Shown piece by piece: positions 16,778-26,131 of a DNA stretch of 64,000 nt. Each line of letters begins with the position of its first letter. The stretch's first letter is position 1. Made by a program: the position numbers and the translations under genes. The stretch spans positions 1-64,000 of the forward strand of contig CAYUIE010000001.1 of NCBI GenBank assembly GCA_964444665.1, written 5' to 3'. The stretch is from CAYZTY01 sp964444665 (GTDB lineage Bacteria; Planctomycetota; Phycisphaerae; Sedimentisphaerales; CAYZTY01). The notes under the pieces were generated by a model that saw nothing but the letters and a program-made list of their open reading frames with translations, searched no databases and was not told where the DNA came from.

Positions 16778-19700
16778 CTAATGTCGGCAATTAAACGGTC
16801 CTCGACATCTTCTATCCCACCTGTGGTTATACCAGGGTCTATGCCAGGGCCAATTACCCGGACAAATTACAGTGACGGTGTCGGAACCAAAGAAATACTG
16901 GCCGGTCTTTAACTGGCCGACAACTACCAATTCAACCTGACCCTTATCAGGGATAGCATCCATCAAATCGTCTTTGTCGAACAAGGCCAAAATGGTCGTA
17001 CTCCAGTCCCTGCATTTATTATCGAATCTCCTGCTAATCCACGTCCAATCCGCTTCGACTTCGCCCGGATAGAGCAAAATCGGCTCATTTGTATCTATCT
17101 GCTCCTTGGTAATCCCTTTGGGCAGTCGCATTATTGTCATTATTCTCGGCTGGAAGCTTCGACAGTTGAGCACCCTGGGCATAACACACAGATTCGCTTC
17201 TATAGGCCCAATAACGGTTATATTTACCTCATTCGGCTCGGAATCAACGGTTCCGTTATTGACGATTAGCGAGATAACGTGTTCGCCGACGGGTAACTCA
17301 ATTGTCGGCTTTACACCGTTTTCCTCGTAATCGTTGCCGTCAATCGTCCAAGTCCAATGATATGTCAGCGTGTCGTTATCATCATCGTAAGAACCTGAAC
17401 CATCCAGAATTAGTTCCGCTATACCATCAATCCAGGCATAAACTGTCTGGTCAGGGCCAGCTTCGGCGAGCGGACGACTTTCTGGACTCGGATTATTAAC
17501 TAACAGACTAAAAGCATTATTACGCTCATCGAAATCCGGCACACCACCGGCAGAACTCACTACCCCAAAGACTTTAACATAGTCATTGCTATCGAATACA
17601 CCATTAACATCCCAGATGCAGGAAGCCTCATAAACACCTTCACAGGCCAGCGTTGGTATCAAGTCGCTGCCAATTTCCGTTCCCTCCCGGCTACCAATTC
17701 GCCAGGATACTGTAACATGTTTAGCAGCAGTCACACCTGTATTTGCAATACGGGCGAACAACATTACCGAATTGGTTGACAACTCTTTAGTCCAGGAATT
17801 TTCGACCTCCACGTCGGGCAAGACAGCGAATTTTGAAGCCGTATTATTTGACCTGTCCCTGTCATCCACTGCCAGGCACGGGTCAACGACAACGAAAATC
17901 TCATGCGAATTGCTACTATATACAGGCACATCCCAGCTAACAGAAACCTCGTTTGCACCTCCCGGAATCAAATTGCCACCTATTATCTGGGTATCGCCAA
18001 TAATACTTCCGCCGGAATCAGGGTCACCGTCATAGAACACTACAGCGGTATTTTCAGCGCCAAGGTCACCACTATTTTCAACAGTAGCCCCAATCGTTGC
18101 GGGTAAACCAGGTTTAGGATTGGCTGGTTCCAATACTATGGAACTTGAATCAACGCTTAAATCATAACCCAGTGTATGATGCAAAATGCACAAGTCGGTG
18201 CGACCGGGCTCCGGTACATTCTCAAGATGATAAATTTGGCCTTCTATCTCAACATCAACATCTTTGCGTTCGGTCTTTGTCTTAAGGTATGCAACAATCA
18301 GCCTATCCCCGTCAAAACCTACCGAGATGGCACTCTCAGCATCCTCATCGAAAGTCAACTGTCGCGGTAATGACCATCTATCCAGAATTGCATCGTAAAA
18401 CGAGGCCATTATATCCACCCCTGATGGTCCCTGAACTGTATAAGCTATAGCTGCACCATCAGCCATCGTTACCCCTGCAAGCGTGGGTGCCTGATTGTTA
18501 AGTGTATATTGGCTGTAAACCTGCTTAGGACTCCAGACTCCAAGCGGCGTGTACAACAATGTATCGTTGGAATCCCATACGACAATAGCAGTGCCGTTGG
18601 GATTAACAATAACCGGACAGGAATCTTCGACGTCATTGTTTGTTAAACGCTCCGCTGCCTCCCAACCAGATGCTGAAGTTGAAATTCCATACAGCTCCCT
18701 GTCAGTCCGCGTATCATCAGTATTGCCGTCCAGGTCTACAGCAAAGACTATATGGCCCTGATTGTTACTATCCGAAGCAAAACTGATACTCAAAATACCA
18801 TAGGGTCCTGACCACAGTTGCTGGGGTGCTGCCCATGCTGAACCAGTCCATTCGGAGAACATTAAACGGTCACCATGTTCAGAGTTGCCTACGTAGTTAA
18901 CATCGTTCTGTATCCATACAATGCCGGTTGTTGAGCCAAAGACGATTGGCAATGGGGACCTGTCTACAACATCATTACTGGTAACCTCCGTTAACGCAGA
19001 CCATACACCGGTACCCCTGTCAAACCACGAAGCTGCAATTTCCAGATGCAGACCAATCTGGTCAATCTGGTTAGGGTCGTTTACCTCAGAAACATCTCCG
19101 GATATGCGTTCCCATGCCGCAAGATAACTGTTTGAACCAACGCTCATTACCTTAGCGACAAAGTCCGAAGAACTGTCATCGGCAATTCTCCCTGCCGACC
19201 ACGCTCCGCCGCCCGTAGAGATAAAGGTGCCAATATCCGAAGCACCATAGTCAGGCTTGTTAACATCATGCAATGAGAAAAGCAACATGGTCTGCGATGC
19301 ATCACTAACCACAGAAGGAGAGGCTGAGCCGATCACGTTCTCAGCAATAGTTTCCGCCCCGTTACCTGTAGCGCCCGCCTTTAGTGTAAAAGCCAGCTCT
19401 CTTATCGCGCTACCGACAGGCCTGTTTGCAGGGCCCCATCTCTTCAAACTGTCCGAAGCAAGTTCCCATGTAACATCCGGCTCTAAAGCATTACCAAGCA
19501 GTTGTTCGGACAATGTTTGAGCTTCTCCGGCCCCACCAATTTCAATAACGCAGCCATACTGTTCAGAGACTGTAAACCACCAGAATGTAGCGTAAGCACC
19601 TACATAGGCATGTATAGTAATTGAATTTAATTTAAAATCGGGACAGATTTCAAAGCTGGGCGTCCCCTCACCTCCGGCATATACGCCTACCGCCGCACCG

Positions 19701-22543
19701 AGCGCGCTTATCTCTACCTGAATTTCCACGCCGATTGTCCCGGAGACATCTACCTGGGTGCTCCCCAGAAAACAATCACCAAACTCTCCGCCTTCGTAAA
19801 TGCCCGCAATGCTTGCACCGCCAATAATATATAATCTCACTTTCAACGCACTAACAATATCCTTGACCACAGGTATTTTGAGCATGCCATTAATAGTTGG
19901 TGTTGCCGGAGGGAAAATGACATTAACCACAAGAATTACGGGGGCTTCTACTCCAAGCTTGCCTGTAAAAGAGACCTGCCAGCCCGGCGTAATAACAGGT
20001 GGACCATCGCCCAAACAAACATCCAAGGTAGCCGCCAGACCAGCTTCTCCCTCGCCTAAAAGCGTGACCCCAGCGACCGGCCAGTTCCAGCTAAGTCCGC
20101 CTGTACCTCCCAAAGAGCCGTCGAACGACCCGGACATAAGGTCATAGCTCAATTCGCGGTTGTAACCAAGTGAAGCCTCTAAGGAGACATCTTTGTTCTC
20201 AAGAGGCAATTCCCAGCTCCAGCTCTTTTCGTCTACATATGAAAGGGACGAGTCCGAAGGCGTCCATGGAATGTCGTCCTTATACCAAGAACTTATTATC
20301 CCGGGTACGGGATGAAAACGGACTTCGGTATTTAGATATGTATGTTTTCCCTCACCGTTGACGACGTTAATAGTCAGTTTACTGGAAGTATTCACAATAT
20401 TAGATGCGGGTATAGTCAGATTTGCTTTTGCCAATCCTCCTCCGAGGTCTGTGACAGTTGCCGGATAACAGTCATTGCCAATACAAAAATTTACATCACC
20501 CGCTGCACCATTCCATGCAACTGTAATTTCGAAGCTTATATCGCCGGGAGTGCCCTCTATAAAACACTTGCCGCCAGCAGATACAAAATCATACCCCACA
20601 GGCGATTGAGAGCCGGACTTATAGGCCAGTTGAAATACCTCATGTAATATCTCATTTTCTTCAATATATATATTACTATCAACACCGTAATAGTCAGACT
20701 TAGTGATTGTTACAGTATAGTCACCGGCTGAGATATTCAGAAAACTGAAATTCCCGTTACTGTCTGTTACTGTTATGTCAGTTTCCTGGCCGCTAAACGT
20801 AACCTTGGCACCGGCTAAGGGACCAGAAACCTTACCTGCTGAATCTACCTCTACGACTGTACCCTTTATGCCTGCTTTTGCATAAGGAATTTCATAAGCC
20901 CCCATATCTACTATAGCCGTACCGTCACCATCGCCATCAATGATACGCGGATTGCCGTCAAGGTCGGTAGCTTTTGTGACTGTACTGTTATCGCCTTTGT
21001 CAATACAGGGCGAGTTGGGCGATAGCCGCCCGTCAGTGTCAGCAAATATCGGATCGGCGTCGATATTGCCCGTGCCGGAGTAGCCGCCCTGAACGTCACT
21101 GTAGGTAACGGAGGCCGTGCTGTCCTCGACGTTGTAAATCTGCCCCTGAGACCCCAACCCGTTGTCCCAGAAGATGCAGTTGGCCACCGTAGGGCTGGCA
21201 AAGTAGCGGTTCCACATCACGCAGCCGTTAGCGCCGGTGTTAGAGGTGAAGGTGCAGTTGGTCACCGTAGGATGGCTGTAGTATTCGTTGTACATCCCGC
21301 TGCCGCGGTCGGTGGACGTATTACTGCTGAAGGTGCAGTTGGTCACCGTCGGGCTGGCGTCGTAGTTCCACATTCCGCCGCCATAGGGTGCCGAGTTGCC
21401 GCTGAACATGCAGTTGGTAACCGTGACGTTGACGTTCGCACCGCCGTTGTACATCCCGCCACCGGCGGTGGCCGTGTTATCGGAGAACGTGCAGTTTGTG
21501 ACTGTCGTGCTGCAGTCGTCATTAGACATCCCGCCGCCTGACTTTGCCTGATTGCCGCTGAATGTGCAGTTGGTCACCGTCGGGCTGCTGCCAATGTTAC
21601 ACATCCCGCCGCCAGTTGTACCAAACGACTGAATCGTGCCGCTACCGCCGGTGATAGTAAAGCCCTCAAAGATGGTTCCAGAGCCTTCACCGTTTTTGCA
21701 GGTCACAACGGAGGCATCTATACCCGTCGCGTCGATGGTGGTAACGGTTGGCCCGCCGCTGCTGTACAGCCGGATGGCCTTGCCGTTGAAATTGATGGAT
21801 TCATAGTAGATCCCCGGCGCCACCTCGATTTCGTCGCCATCGTTGGCGTCGTCGATCGCTTCCTGAATCGAATCGTACCAGATGTCCCGAGTAATATTAT
21901 GAATCAGTCTGCGCTGTATTGAAAGGTTGTCGAAAGCGAGTGTATTGCTCGACAAGTCATAAGCCTGAGCCCCGATATGCAGATTGTAAATCCCTGCCAA
22001 GTTCGGTAGGGTAAACGAACCTAAGTGAGTCTCTACTCCTTCGATTTTAATGGAATAATCAAAATCAGTATCTGAAGTTCGCTTGACAAATAATGTAGCT
22101 GGTTTGTAAGGAGATGGGTCCAACGTGTTAGCTAGAATACCTCCTGGATACAGATCCATCCGGGCATACATGTTCCCGTCTCTACGGAAACGAAATCCGA
22201 AAGTGCTGGTCCCGTTCGGCTGACCCGCTGTAGTAGAACACATCATGAAAGGATTTCCATAGTCTACATCCGGAGGCACGTCAAGACTGAGAGTTTCTCC
22301 GACGGGGAATGCTACGTAATCAGTCGTCATTACCGAAGCCGTGTTGTCATTTCCTGTGGTAATGTTCAATTTGCCGCCGGAGACCGTGAAACTCCCGCCG
22401 CTGCCGTACGAATCTGAATAAGTGTAGGTAACCAGCCCTGGAGTGTTGAAGTCATCGAGAAAAGATGCTTCTACCGCTCGCGGCCCCCAGACCACAGCCG
22501 CCAATGCCAACACTACAATTTTCAACATTCTTATCCGTTCCAT
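16778..22543 (-). CDS. Giant secreted mosaic protein (beta-helix, CARDB, PKD)
   Basis: 1921 residues. Signal peptide at 1-26 (IVVLALAAVVWGPRAVEA). Order: LamG/concanavalin-like sandwich (~30-205); right-handed parallel beta-helix of POMP-like repeats (~215-540) with GGGMxN...TVTNCTFSxN in about six coils; carboxypeptidase-regulatory-like domain (~560-640, VTDSNGNFSFLNISAGDYTV); a long beta-rich region with SWNWPVAGVTL; a WD/sialidase-like stretch; two CARDB domains (~1480-1700); one PKD domain (~1720-1810, AEAGPDQTV...DGSGSYDDDNDTLTYHW); and a C-terminal ~110 residues ending in a W/H/R/C-rich tail. Probably a cell-surface or secreted adhesin or polymer-binding protein, a plausible T2SS substrate. 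SD AGAGGA precedes the ATG. The gene lies between two copies of a direct duplication. Confidence 0.85.
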   Translation of the reverse strand: MERIRMLKIVVLALAAVVWGPRAVEASFLDDFNTPGLVTYTYSDSYGSGGSFTVSGGKLNITTGNDNTASVMTTDYVAFPVGETLSLDVPPDVDYGNPFMMCSTTAGQPNGTSTFGFRFRRDGNMYARMDLYPGGILANTLDPSPYKPATLFVKRTSDTDFDYSIKIEGVETHLGSFTLPNLAGIYNLHIGAQAYDLSSNTLAFDNLSIQRRLIHNITRDIWYDSIQEAIDDANDGDEIEVAPGIYYESINFNGKAIRLYSSGGPTVTTIDATGIDASVVTCKNGEGSGTIFEGFTITGGSGTIQSFGTTGGGMCNIGSSPTVTNCTFSGNQAKSGGGMSNDDCSTTVTNCTFSDNTATAGGGMYNGGANVNVTVTNCMFSGNSAPYGGGMWNYDASPTVTNCTFSSNTSTDRGSGMYNEYYSHPTVTNCTFTSNTGANGCVMWNRYFASPTVANCIFWDNGLGSQGQIYNVEDSTASVTYSDVQGGYSGTGNIDADPIFADTDGRLSPNSPCIDKGDNSTVTKATDLDGNPRIIDGDGDGTAIVDMGAYEIPYAKAGIKGTVVEVDSAGKVSGPLAGAKVTFSGQETDITVTDSNGNFSFLNISAGDYTVTITKSDYYGVDSNIYIEENEILHEVFQLAYKSGSQSPVGYDFVSAGGKCFIEGTPGDISFEITVAWNGAAGDVNFCIGNDCYPATVTDLGGGLAKANLTIPASNIVNTSSKLTINVVNGEGKHTYLNTEVRFHPVPGIISSWYKDDIPWTPSDSSLSYVDEKSWSWELPLENKDVSLEASLGYNRELSYDLMSGSFDGSLGGTGGLSWNWPVAGVTLLGEGEAGLAATLDVCLGDGPPVITPGWQVSFTGKLGVEAPVILVVNVIFPPATPTINGMLKIPVVKDIVSALKVRLYIIGGASIAGIYEGGEFGDCFLGSTQVDVSGTIGVEIQVEISALGAAVGVYAGGEGTPSFEICPDFKLNSITIHAYVGAYATFWWFTVSEQYGCVIEIGGAGEAQTLSEQLLGNALEPDVTWELASDSLKRWGPANRPVGSAIRELAFTLKAGATGNGAETIAENVIGSASPSVVSDASQTMLLFSLHDVNKPDYGASDIGTFISTGGGAWSAGRIADDSSSDFVAKVMSVGSNSYLAAWERISGDVSEVNDPNQIDQIGLHLEIAASWFDRGTGVWSALTEVTSNDVVDRSPLPIVFGSTTGIVWIQNDVNYVGNSEHGDRLMFSEWTGSAWAAPQQLWSGPYGILSISFASDSNNQGHIVFAVDLDGNTDDTRTDRELYGISTSASGWEAAERLTNNDVEDSCPVIVNPNGTAIVVWDSNDTLLYTPLGVWSPKQVYSQYTLNNQAPTLAGVTMADGAAIAYTVQGPSGVDIMASFYDAILDRWSLPRQLTFDEDAESAISVGFDGDRLIVAYLKTKTERKDVDVEIEGQIYHLENVPEPGRTDLCILHHTLGYDLSVDSSSIVLEPANPKPGLPATIGATVENSGDLGAENTAVVFYDGDPDSGGSIIGDTQIIGGNLIPGGANEVSVSWDVPVYSSNSHEIFVVVDPCLAVDDRDRSNNTASKFAVLPDVEVENSWTKELSTNSVMLFARIANTGVTAAKHVTVSWRIGSREGTEIGSDLIPTLACEGVYEASCIWDVNGVFDSNDYVKVFGVVSSAGGVPDFDERNNAFSLLVNNPSPESRPLAEAGPDQTVYAWIDGIAELILDGSGSYDDDNDTLTYHWTWTIDGNDYEENGVKPTIELPVGEHVISLIVNNGTVDSEPNEVNITVIGPIEANLCVMPRVLNCRSFQPRIMTIMRLPKGITKEQIDTNEPILLYPGEVEADWTWISRRFDNKCRDWSTTILALFDKDDLMDAIPDKGQVELVVVGQLKTGQYFFGSDTVTVICPGNWPWHRPWYNHRWDRRCRGPFNCRH
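21190..21600 (-). repeat. In-frame DNA repeats coding beta-helix coils
   Basis: Five or six imperfect copies of a unit of about 70-85 bp sharing GTGCAGTTGGTCACCGT (plus-strand reading) at about 21253, 21330, 21410, 21491 and 21562. They encode the TVTNCTFS coils of the beta-helix and keep the reading frame, so they are protein repeats, not an array element. Confidence 0.8.
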
Positions 22544-22756
22544 TTTTGGTCCTCTTTAAAAACAGGTATATAGGCGTTTTGTTTTGCCATTGAACCCTCA
22601 TTTTTACAAAAAACAAAAGGAAAACAGGAGTTGTTTTAACTGAAATGTTCTCCTCCAAAGAAGCTTTAGGAGTATAAATCTATTCAGACACATTTGTCAA
22701 GAAAAATCTCCTTATCTTTTGGGATAGCCAAGGAACATCGTATCCCTTGGTGAGGA
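22544..22756. promoter_or_regulatory. Leader region of giant gene
   Basis: AT-rich spacer upstream of the giant gene. Contains its Shine-Dalgarno and poly-A/T tracts, and at 22731-22750 the short palindrome CCAAGG...CCTTGG. No defined promoter motif could be assigned with confidence. Confidence 0.35.
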
Positions 22757-22769
22757 TTGTTTCCCGCCT

Positions 22770-23218
22770 TGCCATATTCCGACGATTACCGGCATCCTTA
22801 TACCCAGGCCCGCAAGGGGACATTGCAGACGGGCGAGGGGATTTCCACTTGTGGCTATCATTTAGCGAGCGGTGCTTACCACATTGTCGCGGACAAGAAT
22901 AAGACTGCGGAGATTGCGTTCGATGTCGGTCGCGGCGGGGCTGCCGACTCGGCGATTGCGTATCAACAGCCGGCAGTGCTTGTGTCGGGCTTCGACGTAG
23001 CGGACAAGCGGTTGTGTGTGGAATTATCTAAGGACAGCGGCGCTACGTTCGAAGAGCTGCCGCGGTCGTGGTATAACGTGACGAAGCACACCGAGTCATC
23101 CGAATTAGGCGGCAAGGGCAGGCATCTGCTGCGATTACTATGCACGATTCCAGCGACAGCTATCAACAAAGGTGCGTGGGTACTTCGGTTCAGTGAAAAA
23201 TCGCGAGTCAGTTTATAG
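22770..23218 (+). pseudogene. 3' fragment of lipoprotein gene (duplicate)
   Basis: Encodes about 145 residues almost identical to the C-terminus of the lipoprotein at 14720-16423: GTLQTGEGIST, then GYHLASGAYHIVADKNKTAE and SGFDVADKRLCVELSKDSGA in both. There is no signal peptide and the frame begins in unrelated sequence, so this is a truncated second copy. It ends convergent with the intact methyltransferase gene, whose own 3' remnant lies beyond the full-length lipoprotein gene. Confidence 0.8.
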
Positions 23219-23235
23219 AATGACGGGGGGGAGTG

Positions 23236-23979
23236 TCAGGTGTTTTTTGTTCTTTGACGACATCTTGCCCTGAACCAGCCTGTATCATCTTCATCCGACG
23301 GCGGTATTGTTTCATACCAGGCCAGCTCGAGGCCGGCCCGGTGTAATTCTTCGATAATGATTGCCTCCGAAGGCTGTATGCGTCTCGACGGACACAGCAC
23401 CTGCCCGTCGCGATTGATACTTCCTTCCACTGGCAGGTCGGCGGAGATGAGGGCCCAGGATATTCCTTCGGCATCCAAATTCCATTTGTCTCTGGGCTTC
23501 ATTTCGGGATGAGCGACCATTGTTTCTATCCAATACTCGCCGTTAGGCTTTAGTGCGCGATGTATTTTCTGCAGTACCGCATCTCTCTCGTAAGGGAAAA
23601 CAATGCAATGCAGAAAATGATTATCTATGATTAAGTCAAATGCGTTTTCGGGCAACTCGTTACGGCAAAGGTCGGCCACCCGAAAGTCAATTTTCAGTCC
23701 CCGCGAGGCGGCCTGCTTTTTCGCTTCTTTAACAGCAATGGCTGAAATATCAATGGCAGTTACTTTAAAGCCGCGAGAAGAAAGATAACATGACAATCCT
23801 CCGGTCCCACATCCGAGGTCAAGGGCACAGGAGCGTGATGGTTCAAAATCCGATTCATCGATAAAACGCTCGATAAGACCGAGCATTTCAAATTGTTCAT
23901 ATTTCCCCTTGTCCCACGCAAATTGTCCCTTTGCCAATAATCTTCGGTATAGCTCATTATGCACTTCGTAGTATTTCAT
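23236..23979 (-). CDS. Class I SAM-dependent methyltransferase
   Basis: 247 residues. Motif I LDLGCGTGGLSCYL near residue 54, acidic ribose-binding Asp in VTAIDIS, motif IV region FDLIIDNHFLHC, motif post-IV LKPNGEYWIETM. This is the Rossmann methyltransferase fold (Methyltransf_11/25 type). The substrate is unknown; the C-terminal part (AIIIEELHRAGLELAWYETI) is typical of small-molecule methyltransferases. Convergent with the lipoprotein fragment, 17 bp apart. A copy of its last 24 codons is found at 16466-16540. Confidence 0.9.
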   Translation of the reverse strand: MKYYEVHNELYRRLLAKGQFAWDKGKYEQFEMLGLIERFIDESDFEPSRSCALDLGCGTGGLSCYLSSRGFKVTAIDISAIAVKEAKKQAASRGLKIDFRVADLCRNELPENAFDLIIDNHFLHCIVFPYERDAVLQKIHRALKPNGEYWIETMVAHPEMKPRDKWNLDAEGISWALISADLPVEGSINRDGQVLCPSRRIQPSEAIIIEELHRAGLELAWYETIPPSDEDDTGWFRARCRQRTKNT

Positions 23980-24046
23980 ATATGTCAGCGTTACATAGAC
24001 AGCTCAGGCTCTAACTTCTTTCAGGCTGGTAAATTCTGAGATATGT

Positions 24047-24295
24047 CTATTTCGGTTTATCAGCCAGTTCGGATTTGAGAGCCTCGATTCTCCTGGTTTC
24101 TTCCAGTGCCTTTCTTTTGAAAAATAATCGGAGCCAGTCGTCTTTGCCCATCGATAGCGCGATGATGTTAAGCAAAGGATACATAAACACGATGGCTGCA
24201 ATGACCCATTCCTCGTCTTTGGGCGTCTCTTGTGTGATGAAGAGAATCATAAACAGTAAAACGATAATGTTAACAAAGAATGCGAATGCCCTCAT
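24047..24295 (-). CDS. Small two-helix membrane protein
   Basis: 82 residues from the ATG at 24295, chosen because AAGGAAAAG lies just upstream; a GTG at 24325 gives 92. Two membrane helices (FAFFVNIIVLLFMILFI and WVIAAIVFMYPLLNIIALSM) and a basic cytosolic tail rich in Lys, Arg and Glu. Not recognised. Monocistronic. Confidence 0.65.
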   Translation of the reverse strand: MRAFAFFVNIIVLLFMILFITQETPKDEEWVIAAIVFMYPLLNIIALSMGKDDWLRLFFKRKALEETRRIEALKSELADKPK

Positions 24296-24483
24296 AATCT
24301 TTTCCTTTCTTATATGTAGTTTCACCCTAATTCTAACAATTGTTAGTCCCGATTCAACATAATATTAAACCTTTACGACTTTTATGAAAGAGACAACCTG
24401 GTTATAATTATCCTGTTAAAAAAAGTGATGATTGTTTTATTGATTCCACTGGCCGTTATGCGGGGAATGGGAGGACAAATACA

Positions 24484-25266
24484 ATGAAAGTTTTACCATA
24501 CATTTTGATGATTGGATTAGTGACTACCGGATCTGGCTGCAACTCGGTGGTTGTGAAAACACAAACTATCGAATACAGGGACGGCGATACCGTTCTTGAA
24601 GGCTATCTTGTATACGACGAGGCGCACAAAGGAAAGTCGCCGGCTGTTTTAATCGTACACGAATGGACGGGCATCGGCCCGTATGTAAAGAAAAGGACTG
24701 AGCAGTTAGCGTCTCTCGGTTACGTTGCATTTGCGATTGATATTTACGGCAAAGGTGTAAGGCCCGCCAACAGAGATGAGGCATCGAAGCAGGCAGCCAT
24801 TTATCGCGGCGACAGGGTGCTGATGCGCAGACGCGCGCTTGCCGGGCTCGAGAAGGTCAGGGAATTTTCCTTTGTGGACCCGGGCCGAATCGCCGCTATC
24901 GGATACTGCTTCGGCGGAGGTGTAGCGCTGGAGCTGGCACGCAGCGGGGCCGACGTTAAAGGGGTGGTTAGCTTTCACGGCAATCTTGATACGCCAAATC
25001 TTCAGGACGCAAAGAATATTAAGGCAAAGGTCCTTGTCCTGCACGGCGCCGACGACCCGCATGTCCCACAGGAGCAGATTGACGCGTTTATGAAGGAAAT
25101 GCGCGACGCCGAAGTGGACTGGCAAATGGTATTCTACGGCAATGCCGTGCACAGCTTCACGAATCCGGGCGCCGGTAACGACAATTCGCGCGGAGCGGCA
25201 TATAACAAAGAGGCGGACAAACGCTCCTGGCAGGATATGATGGCATTTTTCAAAGAATTATTTTAA
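24484..25266 (+). CDS. Dienelactone hydrolase family protein, exported
   Basis: 260 residues. Hydrophobic N-terminus ending GSGC suggests a signal peptide and possibly a lipoprotein, although the lipobox is not canonical. The alpha/beta hydrolase body shows AIGYCFGGGVALELA (nucleophile Cys in G-x-C-x-G-G), the acid in HGADDPHVPQEQ and the His in AVHSFTNPGAG. These are the Cys-Asp-His triad of dienelactone hydrolases (PF01738). Substrate is probably an ester or lactone; extracytoplasmic members often act on plant-derived or polymer esters. Good SD GGGAGG. The adjacent downstream region carries the palindromic element. Confidence 0.9.
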   Translation: MKVLPYILMIGLVTTGSGCNSVVVKTQTIEYRDGDTVLEGYLVYDEAHKGKSPAVLIVHEWTGIGPYVKKRTEQLASLGYVAFAIDIYGKGVRPANRDEASKQAAIYRGDRVLMRRRALAGLEKVREFSFVDPGRIAAIGYCFGGGVALELARSGADVKGVVSFHGNLDTPNLQDAKNIKAKVLVLHGADDPHVPQEQIDAFMKEMRDAEVDWQMVFYGNAVHSFTNPGAGNDNSRGAAYNKEADKRSWQDMMAFFKELF

Positions 25267-25323
25267 GATTGGATGAACCCACAAAACGCCGCCCACAGGG
25301 CAGGACTTTGGTTGTTCACCCAT

Positions 25324-25430
25324 ATTGCTGTAGCATCCGGAAGCCGCGATGAGGCACGTCCAGAGTTACGCAGTCCCGATTTATCGGGACGCAGTAAATA
25401 ATTAAGTCCGAACTGCAGGATGCAAAGCAA
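25324..25430. repeat. ~100 bp palindromic dispersed element, copy B
   Basis: Outer arms TTGCT...GCATCC pair with GGATGC...AGCAA; inside are the conserved block CGGAAGCCGCGATGAGG, the hairpin TTAC-GCA-GTCCCGAT-TTATCGGGAC-GCA-GTAA, and GTCCGAACTGCAGG. Compared with copy A at 7977-8078, the inner stem is three base pairs longer and the outer stem has different but still complementary bases. It lies 178 bp upstream of the AT-rich cassette 25608-27525. Confidence 0.75.
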
Positions 25431-25607
25431 AAAAAGTTATATAAATCTAGAAAAATGGGGTAGAATTTTGGGGCAGTTTTGGGAAGGAACATCGCAGGGC
25501 TATTGGATTTCCGGTTGTGTTTGATGAGAATTGTAGGCGAAGATGCCGTCAAAATGAGTTGCAATGGTAAGGTCGAATAAATTTTTAATGGGAGGTATTT
25601 CTGAGAC

Positions 25608-26108
25608 ATGTCGTTTCTAGAGTTTTGTTGTGAGTACAAAACAGCGATTGACTTTTTCGGGGCGTTCCTCGGACCAATTATTGCTATTACGGTTGCGTAC
25701 ATCGCATATCAGCAATGGAGAACCAACAAGCGTCGGGAGCAACGAGAGGAAACGCAAGCCAAACTATCTGTGTACAAAAGGATTAAGAAATTTCTTCGGG
25801 ATGTAGATAATACCTGTACAATTGACCCAAACTTGTTTGAAAAGTTTGCTGAGGCAGTAGCCGAGGCGGACTTTTTGTTTCCCGATGACGTGAGAGATTG
25901 GCTTGCAGATGTCGAAAGTGAAGTATCATGTTGGCTGGATGCTCGCAGGAATATCGACTTATTCAAAGCCGAACATCCAAAAGAAGTAGAGCCAAGCTGG
26001 ATTTTGCGGGACAAAAAGGAAATGGAAGAATATATTGACAAACTACAAGACGCGCATTGTCAGCTTTTTATTCAGTTTCAAAAACATATTCATCTAATAG
26101 GGCACTAA
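25608..26108 (+). CDS. Membrane-anchored unknown protein, paralog of 27022 gene
   Basis: 166 residues. One N-terminal membrane helix (FFGAFLGPIIAITVAYIAY) followed by QQWRTNKRREQREETQAKLSV, then a helical cytosolic domain containing AEAVAEADFLFPDDVRDWL and WLDARRNID. The pattern YIAYQQW...KLSVYxRxKKFL...EADFLFPxDVxxWL is that of a widespread unnamed family of accessory-genome proteins. SD GGGAGG upstream. The product of 27022-27525 has the same plan. Function unknown; the location beside a nuclease-like gene suggests an accessory or defence role, which is inference. Confidence 0.75.
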   Translation: MSFLEFCCEYKTAIDFFGAFLGPIIAITVAYIAYQQWRTNKRREQREETQAKLSVYKRIKKFLRDVDNTCTIDPNLFEKFAEAVAEADFLFPDDVRDWLADVESEVSCWLDARRNIDLFKAEHPKEVEPSWILRDKKEMEEYIDKLQDAHCQLFIQFQKHIHLIGH

Positions 26109-26131
26109 ATACAATCTATGAAACGAGGACT

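Noticed and set aside
21190..21600. Regularly spaced repeats that look like a CRISPR array
   Set aside because: They are in-frame within the 16778-22543 gene, differ between copies and encode beta-helix coils.
25324..25430. Integron attC site
   Set aside because: The palindrome lacks the GTTRRRY / RYYYAAC end boxes and no integrase gene is present.
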